Shown: positions 4,616 to 8,739 of the stretch, piece after piece
Position numbering within the stretch: position 1 is the stretch's first letter
Layout of the letters: the number at the start of each line of letters is the position of its first letter
The notes under the pieces: generated by a model
What the model was told of the DNA's origin: nothing
What the model saw: only the letters and a program-made list of their open reading frames with translations
The model's database searches: none
Program-made: the position numbers and the translations under genes
Source of the DNA: CAYMPW01 sp964392725
Lineage (GTDB): Archaea; Thermoplasmatota; Thermoplasmata; Methanomassiliicoccales; Methanomethylophilaceae
Direction of reading: 5' to 3'
Assembly: GCA_964392725.1 (NCBI GenBank)
Contig: CAYMPW010000032.1
Span: 1 to 8,739 of the forward strand
Length of the DNA stretch: 8,739 nucleotides

Positions 4616-5006
4616 TCAAATACCCCCTGTATGAAATGTATCCATTTTTTTTATTTTTTAAATCGATTTCGATTGGTTGTTTGTTGTATGTTAAAAACAT
4701 TTTTTTAAACAGTTTAGAGATTGATTCGAGGGAGTTTATACCATCCTTTTTTTTGATAATTTTCAATCCGTCTGTAAGATTGTGTAATTTCCATCCGAAT
4801 ATCGATTCATTCTCTTCTAAAATAAACAGTCCAGCTTCACTACGCGTGTCATAATATACAATAAAAAAACCATGCTCTACAGTCGTGGGTAATTCGTAAA
4901 AATGCATATTCCAATCATTCTTGTATGGGATTTCATGTCCGTCTGGATCTTCTTTCGTAAATCCAAACTCCAAGAGGTTTACATGTATTGTGTCTATTAT
5001 TGTCAT
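4596..5006 (-). CDS. Hypothetical protein, paralog B of a tandem pair
   Basis: I do not recognise this 136-residue soluble protein. It begins MTIIDTI...LLEFGF, has a beta-rich middle (HGFFIVYYDT, AGLFIL), then FGWKLHNLTDGLKIIKK at about 70-86 and a Lys-rich end (IEIDLKNKKNGYISYRGYL). The gene just upstream shares MT-ID at the start, GF near residue 16, and GWK---L-DG at almost the same position, so the two are diverged duplicates. ATG 5006 shares one base with the upstream TAA (TAATG), and GGTGGTG upstream acts as ribosome site; the in-frame ATG at 5024 would overlap the neighbour more and is less likely. There is no membrane segment or catalytic motif that I can name. Confidence 0.8.
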   Translation of the reverse strand: MTIIDTIHVNLLEFGFTKEDPDGHEIPYKNDWNMHFYELPTTVEHGFFIVYYDTRSEAGLFILEENESIFGWKLHNLTDGLKIIKKKDGINSLESISKLFKKMFLTYNKQPIEIDLKNKKNGYISYRGYLIEEPLF

Positions 5007-5404
5007 TACACCACCACCTGCCATGAGCGGTTTTCTGAATCCCTAACAACAGAAATTGATTCACCATAGATTGTTATGTTCAAATCTTCGATGAATTGTG
5101 ACATTGCATCTGTTGCTGCATAGTTATCATATTCTCCGTTTTCTTGTCTGAAAAACAAACGACTATAGCCATCTTCCAAATCATAAAATTTCCAACCTTG
5201 GTGACATAAAAGATTGGTTTCATAGATTCCAATTTCGCAGCCATCTGAGAAAAATGCTATCATTAAATTGGCTGGAAATATGAACGTGTGCGGTATCGGT
5301 TTAATGAATGTTCCTGCTTCTGCACAATCTCTAAAAATATTGTTCGATGGAATGAAACCGTTCGCGATTAATGATGTAGGATCTACGAGATCTATTGCAG
5401 TCAT
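5006..5404 (-). CDS. Hypothetical protein, paralog A of a tandem pair
   Basis: I do not recognise this 132-residue protein. It begins MTAIDLVDPTSLIANGF, has hydrophobic strands (HTFIFPANLMIAFFSDG, CEIGIYETNLL), then GWKFYDLEDGYSRLFFRQ at about 70-87 and an end rich in strand-forming residues (ITIYGESISVV). The GWK-(Y/H)-L-DG block aligns with paralog B. Cys27, Cys56 and Cys67 are not shared with the partner. ATG 5404 follows GGTGAGATC, a good ribosome site. It is the first gene downstream of the tRNA-Gly on this strand, so it probably lies at the right end of the accessory element. Confidence 0.8.
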   Translation of the reverse strand: MTAIDLVDPTSLIANGFIPSNNIFRDCAEAGTFIKPIPHTFIFPANLMIAFFSDGCEIGIYETNLLCHQGWKFYDLEDGYSRLFFRQENGEYDNYAATDAMSQFIEDLNITIYGESISVVRDSENRSWQVVV

Positions 5405-5603
5405 GATCTCACCGCCTGCAGGTGGGCGGGGTTAGCAATCACGTCGAAATTAAGTAGCGTTCTGTCAAGATCTGATATGTGTTTGCATGTTAAACATTCA
5501 GTGCGGATGAGTGCAATTGAACCTCTTTGGCAAACGCATGGAACGGCCAAATTGCTGGCACAAAAATTGATTTCCGAAAAATCGCCATCTGGATAGGCTG
5601 GAT
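5405..5603. other. Intergenic boundary between accessory element and tRNA-Gly
   Basis: About 200 nt without a convincing gene. GTGCGGATG at 5501-5509 repeats the 9 bases at the tRNA 3' end (5606-5614) in the same orientation, which may be the trace of an integration site. No clear TATA box for paralog A is visible; GTTTAACAT on the minus strand near 5490 is a weak candidate. Confidence 0.4.
5412..5429 (-). promoter_or_regulatory. Hairpin overlapping the ribosome site of paralog A
   Basis: On the minus strand CCGCC and GGCGG pair across an 8-nt loop, and the second arm runs into the GGTGA ribosome site. CACC in the loop could instead pair with GGTG. Either fold would hide the site, so translation may be controlled here. 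Confidence 0.3.
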
Positions 5604-5679
5604 TGGTGCGGATGCCGGGATTCGAACCCGAGTTCTAACCTTGGCAAGGTCAAGTGATAACCAACTACACCACATCCGC
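5604..5679 (-). tRNA. tRNA-Gly (anticodon GCC), CCA encoded
   Basis: The minus strand folds fully. The acceptor stem is GCGGATG/CATCCGC. The D arm is GTGT/TCAC with loop AGTTGGTTA. The anticodon stem is TGACC/GGTTA with loop TTGCCAA, giving GCC. A short variable loop GAAC follows, then the T stem TCGGG/CCCGG with loop TTCGAAT, discriminator A and an encoded CCA (5604-5606). There is no intron. A TATA element lies at the expected distance upstream. The gene points towards the accessory region, so its 3' end is placed as elements integrated in tRNA genes usually are. Confidence 0.96.
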
Positions 5680-5708
5680 ACGTGGTTAATCCCCCCGAAT
5701 AGGTTGTC

Positions 5709-5720
5709 AAATATAAATGT
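5709..5720 (-). promoter_or_regulatory. TATA box of the tRNA-Gly gene
   Basis: The minus strand reads ACATTTATATTT, a near-consensus archaeal TATA box centred about 35 nt before the mature 5' end. Transcription would start near 5690. Confidence 0.65.
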
Positions 5721-5838
5721 GTCGGAATAAGTTTTGATGTTGTTTTAAAGCAATCCAGTAGATTTGACTCATTTGTTAATTTTAATATCATTTTTTCATC
5801 CAGATCTTTGTTCCGATTTTATTCGATACAAGGGGATG

Positions 5839-5848
5839 CTTTAAATAC
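5839..5848 (+). promoter_or_regulatory. TATA box of helicase 1
   Basis: CTTTAAATAC matches the archaeal TATA consensus. A start near 5868 would give a leader of about 60 nt before ATG 5928. It also argues against the upstream in-frame TTG at 5808, which would precede the promoter. Confidence 0.6.
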
Positions 5849-5885
5849 AATCACAACTACGGCTGTTCAGAGGGAAGGGTTTGTC

Positions 5886-5919
5886 CAATGTGTTCGAACC
5901 TTTACAAAACTCATAGGAC
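5886..5919 (+). promoter_or_regulatory. Possible structured leader of helicase 1
   Basis: TGTCC and GGACA can pair across the leader just before the start, and the enclosed GTTCGAAC is self-complementary. Archaeal cold-induced DEAD-box genes are known to have long leaders, so temperature control is conceivable, but the pairing is short. Confidence 0.3.
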
Positions 5920-5927
5920 AGATTCAA

Positions 5928-7379
5928 ATGACATCTAAATTCAAAGACCTCGGTCTCAACAAGTTTATTACAAATGCAATGGAAAGTATGGGATGGACTG
6001 AGCCCACACCAATTCAGATTGCATCAATTCCTGAAGGTATTCAGGGAAGAGATATGTTTGCTCAGGCACAGACCGGAACAGGAAAGACCGGTGCATACGC
6101 CGGCATTATTCTCGAAAGAACAAAAGCCGGAAGCAAATATCCAACAACTTTAATTCTCGTTCCCACAAGAGAACTTGCAAACCAAGTCTCTGGGGAAATT
6201 TACAAATTGTCCAAATATACCGGACACAAAGGTATCGCAGTATACGGTGGTGCAAGTATTGACGGTCAGATTAAACTCCTTCGCAGAGGAGCCGATGTAA
6301 TTATCGGAACACCAGGTCGTGTAAAAGATATGATTCTCCGTGGAGAACTTGTACTCAAAAATGTTACTGAGTTTGTTCTTGACGAAGCAGACCGTATGCT
6401 CGACATGGGATTCTCGGAAGAAATCGATTTCATTGTAGATCAGGTTCCGGAAACCAGACAGACTCTTTTGTTCTCGGCTACAATGTCCGAAGATATCCGT
6501 AAACTTGCTCTTGACGGAATGGACCACCCCTTGGAAATTTTAGTTTCCAAAGATGAATTGGTTTCCGATCTTACAAGACAATACTACATCAATGTTCCAC
6601 GTGGTGCAAAACGTGAGATTTTGTTCAAACTTCTCGATCAGTTCGGCCGCCCGAAAACAATCGTTTTCTGTGCAACAAAAGCAATGGTGGACATGCTTAT
6701 CGAAAAGATGAACGACGATTTCCGCGTAGGTTGCATACACGGAGATATCCCTCAGATCAAAAGGGAAAAAGTCATTAAAAATTTCAGAAAAGGATCTTTC
6801 GATGTTCTTATCGCAACCGATGTTGCAGCAAGAGGTTTGGATATCGACGATGTGGAATGCGTTGTCAACTACGATATGCCAAACGATCCCGAAACATACA
6901 TGCACCGTATCGGAAGAACCGGTAGGGCAGGAAGAACGGGAGTTGCAGTATCTTTAATCACTCCCAACGAAACCTGGCGTCTTGAAGCCGCAGAAAAAGA
7001 AATGGGATTCCAGGTCGAAAGAATGGACCGTCCCAGAGGCGAAAAGAAGGAAAAGAAAGTTACGGTTGTTCACGTAACTTCCGACAAACCCGCGGAAATG
7101 CCCGACCTCATGACTGTTTTGGAACTCAGTATCGGTAAATCAGATGGTTACGGAAAATCATCCATTGCGGATATGGTAGCTTCAACCGCACACCTTTCAG
7201 CCGACGAAGTCGGTAGAGTCGGTCTCGGAAGCGGAAAGTCTTTCATTGAAGTGGCAGCATACAAAGCGGAATCAACCGTTGCACAGCTTACTCAGACAAA
7301 GATTAACGGTCGCAAACTTCAGGTGAAGATTGCTCCCAGAAAATCCCGTTACAAGGATAAATCGACAGCGGGTCTCTGA
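5928..7379 (+). CDS. deaD: DEAD-box ATP-dependent RNA helicase 1 with DbpA-like C-terminal domain
   Basis: This 483-residue helicase unwinds short RNA duplexes with ATP, in ribosome assembly or cold adaptation by analogy with bacterial CsdA/DbpA. All motifs are present: Q motif (F5, Gln30), I AQTGTGKT (47-54), Ia PTRELA (79-84), GG (107-108), Ib TPGR (128-131), DEAD (152-155), SAT (183-185), IV (about 244-248), HGD (271-273), V ATDVAARGLD (296-305) and VI HRIGRTGRAGR (326-336). A charged linker (PRGEKKEKK) leads to a region at about 400-475 (MTVLELSIGKSDGYGK ... INGRKLQVKI) resembling the DbpA RNA-binding domain. ATG 5928 is chosen because the homologous second helicase starts at the same motif distance and the TATA box lies downstream of the TTG at 5808. 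Confidence 0.95.
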   Translation: MTSKFKDLGLNKFITNAMESMGWTEPTPIQIASIPEGIQGRDMFAQAQTGTGKTGAYAGIILERTKAGSKYPTTLILVPTRELANQVSGEIYKLSKYTGHKGIAVYGGASIDGQIKLLRRGADVIIGTPGRVKDMILRGELVLKNVTEFVLDEADRMLDMGFSEEIDFIVDQVPETRQTLLFSATMSEDIRKLALDGMDHPLEILVSKDELVSDLTRQYYINVPRGAKREILFKLLDQFGRPKTIVFCATKAMVDMLIEKMNDDFRVGCIHGDIPQIKREKVIKNFRKGSFDVLIATDVAARGLDIDDVECVVNYDMPNDPETYMHRIGRTGRAGRTGVAVSLITPNETWRLEAAEKEMGFQVERMDRPRGEKKEKKVTVVHVTSDKPAEMPDLMTVLELSIGKSDGYGKSSIADMVASTAHLSADEVGRVGLGSGKSFIEVAAYKAESTVAQLTQTKINGRKLQVKIAPRKSRYKDKSTAGL

Positions 7380-7387
7380 CCCCTGTC

Positions 7388-7420
7388 CCCTTTATAGGGT
7401 ATTTTTATAGGTATATTTTT
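7388..7420 (+). terminator. T-rich terminator after helicase 1
   Basis: A weak stem CCCT/AGGG (7388-7391, 7396-7399) is followed by TATTTTTATAGGTATATTTTT, beginning 9 nt after the stop codon. T-tracts of this kind stop archaeal RNA polymerase. The same AT-rich stretch may also supply the TATA box of helicase 2. Confidence 0.5.
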
Positions 7421-7424
7421 AAAA
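7402..7424 (+). promoter_or_regulatory. Candidate TATA region of helicase 2
   Basis: TTTTTATA (7402-7409) and TTTTTAAAA (7416-7424) are both possible TATA elements. Starts near 7431 or 7445 would give a leader of 60-75 nt. Which is used cannot be told. Confidence 0.35.
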
Positions 7425-7459
7425 CAACTCCACTTATCCCCGTTTTGGAGATAAATAAA

Positions 7460-7478
7460 GTCTGCGTCGGTCGCAGGC
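7460..7478 (+). promoter_or_regulatory. Leader hairpin upstream of helicase 2
   Basis: GTCTGCG and CGCAGGC pair (one G-U) across a TCGGT loop, giving a 7-bp GC-rich stem 27 nt before the start codon, in otherwise AT-rich DNA. It may be a regulatory leader element. Confidence 0.45.
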
Positions 7479-7505
7479 AGTTTGGCTTCAGATCAAAGTG
7501 ATATC

Positions 7506-8739
7506 ATGATCTCAGATTTTACAAAATTAGGTTTGTCAGAAGACATAGCAAAAGCTATGGATGACATGGGATGGGCAGAACCCACTCCGATTCAAGTTTC
7601 AGCAGTCCCCTTGGGACTTTCAGGCACAGATATGTTTGCTCAGGCACAGACCGGAACAGGCAAAACAGGAACATACGTTTCAATTATTCTCGGAAGAATC
7701 GATCCTAATGCGGAAATTCCCGCGGCTTTGGTTCTTGCACCTACAAGAGAATTGGCAACACAGGTATCCGAAGAAGTTCAAAAACTTTCAAAATATACCG
7801 GACACGTACCTGTTGCAATTTACGGAGGAGCAAGCATCGAGGGTCAGATTGCACAGCTTCACAAAGGATGTGACGTTATTGCGGGAACACCCGGCCGTGT
7901 AAAAGATATGATTCTTCGCGGTGCACTCAACCTCACGGAAATCGAAATAATCGTTCTTGACGAAGCAGACCGTATGCTTGATATGGGATTCATCGAGGAT
8001 ATCGAATTCATTCTTTCGAAAATGCCCAAGGAAAAACAGACTCTTTTGTTTTCGGCAACCATGCCCGAAGGTGTAAAGCGTCTCGCTTACGATTATATGG
8101 TAAAGCCTAAGGAAATTACAGTTTCCAAAGATGAATTGGTTCTCGATCTTACAAAACAGTATTATATCGCTGTCGGAAGAAGAAATAAAACCTGGGCACT
8201 TTGCAGAATTCTCGATATCGATAAGCCCAAAGCAATTATTTTCTGTCAGACTAAGAAAATGGTTGATATTCTTGACGAAAGGCTTACAAATCTTCACTAT
8301 AAAGTTGAAGCAATCCACGGAGATATGCCTCAGAAGAAGAGAGAAAAAGTTCTCAAAGAATTCAAAACAGATGTTACAGACATTTTGATCGCAACCGATG
8401 TTGCAGCAAGAGGTCTCGATGTCGATGATATTTCATACGTTATCAATTACGATATGCCCGAAGACGTGGATACTTACATCCACCGTATCGGAAGAACAGG
8501 TAGGGCAGGTAAAGAAGGTACCGCAGTATCTTTCGTAACATCCGAAGAAGAATATCTTGTTCGCGAGTTCGAACTCAGGACAGAAATGTCTATCGAAAAA
8601 AGAGATGTTCCGGATAACGAAGAAGGCGAAAAAGATACTGTTCGCAAAGTTATCGATTACGATCAGATTGCAGATCCTTTCGGAATGGTGAAATTCGAAA
8701 TCAATCTCGGTAAAGATGACGGTGTTGGAAAAGTTTCAC
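7506..8739 (+). CDS. deaD: DEAD-box ATP-dependent RNA helicase 2 (partial, C-terminus beyond window)
   Basis: The frame is open from ATG 7506 for 411 codons to the window edge. Motifs fall at the same residue numbers as in helicase 1: Gln30, AQTGTGKT (47-54), PTRELA (79-84), TPGR (128-131), DEAD (152-155), SAT (183-185), HGD (271-273), ATDVAARGLD (296-305) and HRIGRTGRAGK (326-336). The last visible residues (MVKFEINLGKDDGVGK) are the start of the DbpA-like region. GTGAT (7498-7502) lies 3 nt before the ATG. The linker is more acidic than in helicase 1 (DVPDNEEGEKD), and motif VI is followed by Lys-Glu, hinting at altered RNA contacts. A shared 33-base identical stretch (6050-6082 and 7628-7660) and others show a tandem duplication. 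Confidence 0.95.
   Translation, partial: MISDFTKLGLSEDIAKAMDDMGWAEPTPIQVSAVPLGLSGTDMFAQAQTGTGKTGTYVSIILGRIDPNAEIPAALVLAPTRELATQVSEEVQKLSKYTGHVPVAIYGGASIEGQIAQLHKGCDVIAGTPGRVKDMILRGALNLTEIEIIVLDEADRMLDMGFIEDIEFILSKMPKEKQTLLFSATMPEGVKRLAYDYMVKPKEITVSKDELVLDLTKQYYIAVGRRNKTWALCRILDIDKPKAIIFCQTKKMVDILDERLTNLHYKVEAIHGDMPQKKREKVLKEFKTDVTDILIATDVAARGLDVDDISYVINYDMPEDVDTYIHRIGRTGRAGKEGTAVSFVTSEEEYLVREFELRTEMSIEKRDVPDNEEGEKDTVRKVIDYDQIADPFGMVKFEINLGKDDGVGKVS

Noticed and set aside
5527..5730. Plus-strand frame containing GADAGIRTRVLTLARSS
   Set aside because: This is the well-known false frame on the opposite strand of a tRNA gene; the tRNA-Gly explains the sequence.
5490..5791. Two minus-strand frames running through the tRNA gene
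   Set aside because: They cross the tRNA and its promoter, lack ribosome sites and have no protein-like pattern.
5808..5927. 40-residue N-terminal extension of helicase 1 from TTG 5808
   Set aside because: It lies partly upstream of a clear TATA box, is not matched in helicase 2, and is unlike the start of the DEAD-box family.
6150..6905. Minus-strand frames inside helicase 1 (Cys/Phe-rich)
   Set aside because: Shadows of the conserved helicase coding sequence; the same kind of shadow appears opposite helicase 2 (7788-8318).
7561..7902. Plus-strand frame beginning MTWDGQNPLRF
   Set aside because: Out-of-frame reading of helicase 2, whose true frame starts at 7506 and has all motifs.

Overview
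The window looks archaeal, probably from a methanogen-type euryarchaeote; the lineage cannot be fixed from sequence alone. Start codons are repeatedly preceded by GGTGA-type Shine-Dalgarno motifs at 3-7 nt. Several gene groups and the tRNA have TTTATATA-like TATA boxes about 25 nt upstream of the expected transcript start. No bacterial -35/-10 pairs stand out.

The right part (about 5600-8739) looks chromosomal. It holds a minus-strand tRNA-Gly(GCC) and two tandem plus-strand DEAD-box RNA helicase genes, both with a DbpA-like C-terminal RNA-binding region; the second runs off the window. The two share long stretches of identical DNA, so they are a tandem duplication.

The left part (about 1-5500) has every recognised gene on the minus strand and looks like an integrated accessory element. 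It begins downstream of the tRNA-Gly 3' end. Read in the direction of transcription it contains: (a) a divergent pair of paralogous unknown proteins and a small Cys-rich protein; (b) a promoter set in an array of GATACGAA half-sites, followed by an overlapping cassette of a winged-helix protein, a small helical protein and a small serine recombinase; (c) a second promoter flanked by TCAAAAAG repeats, followed by a Cys-rich protein and a ribbon-helix-helix protein, and a hairpin/U-tract terminator; (d) a third promoter, a small membrane protein with a signal peptide, a short ORF carrying an Asn-rich GGNWSNG...NSNIGARL segment, and the first 154 codons of a reverse transcriptase.

Block (d) is the main discovery. 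The Asn-rich segment resembles the template or variable repeats of diversity-generating retroelements (DGRs), and the reverse transcriptase N-terminus resembles DGR reverse transcriptases in order and spacing. The segment lies about 120 nt upstream of the RT start, which matches known DGR layout. The window ends before the RT catalytic motif and before any target gene, so the DGR assignment is strong by pattern but incomplete.
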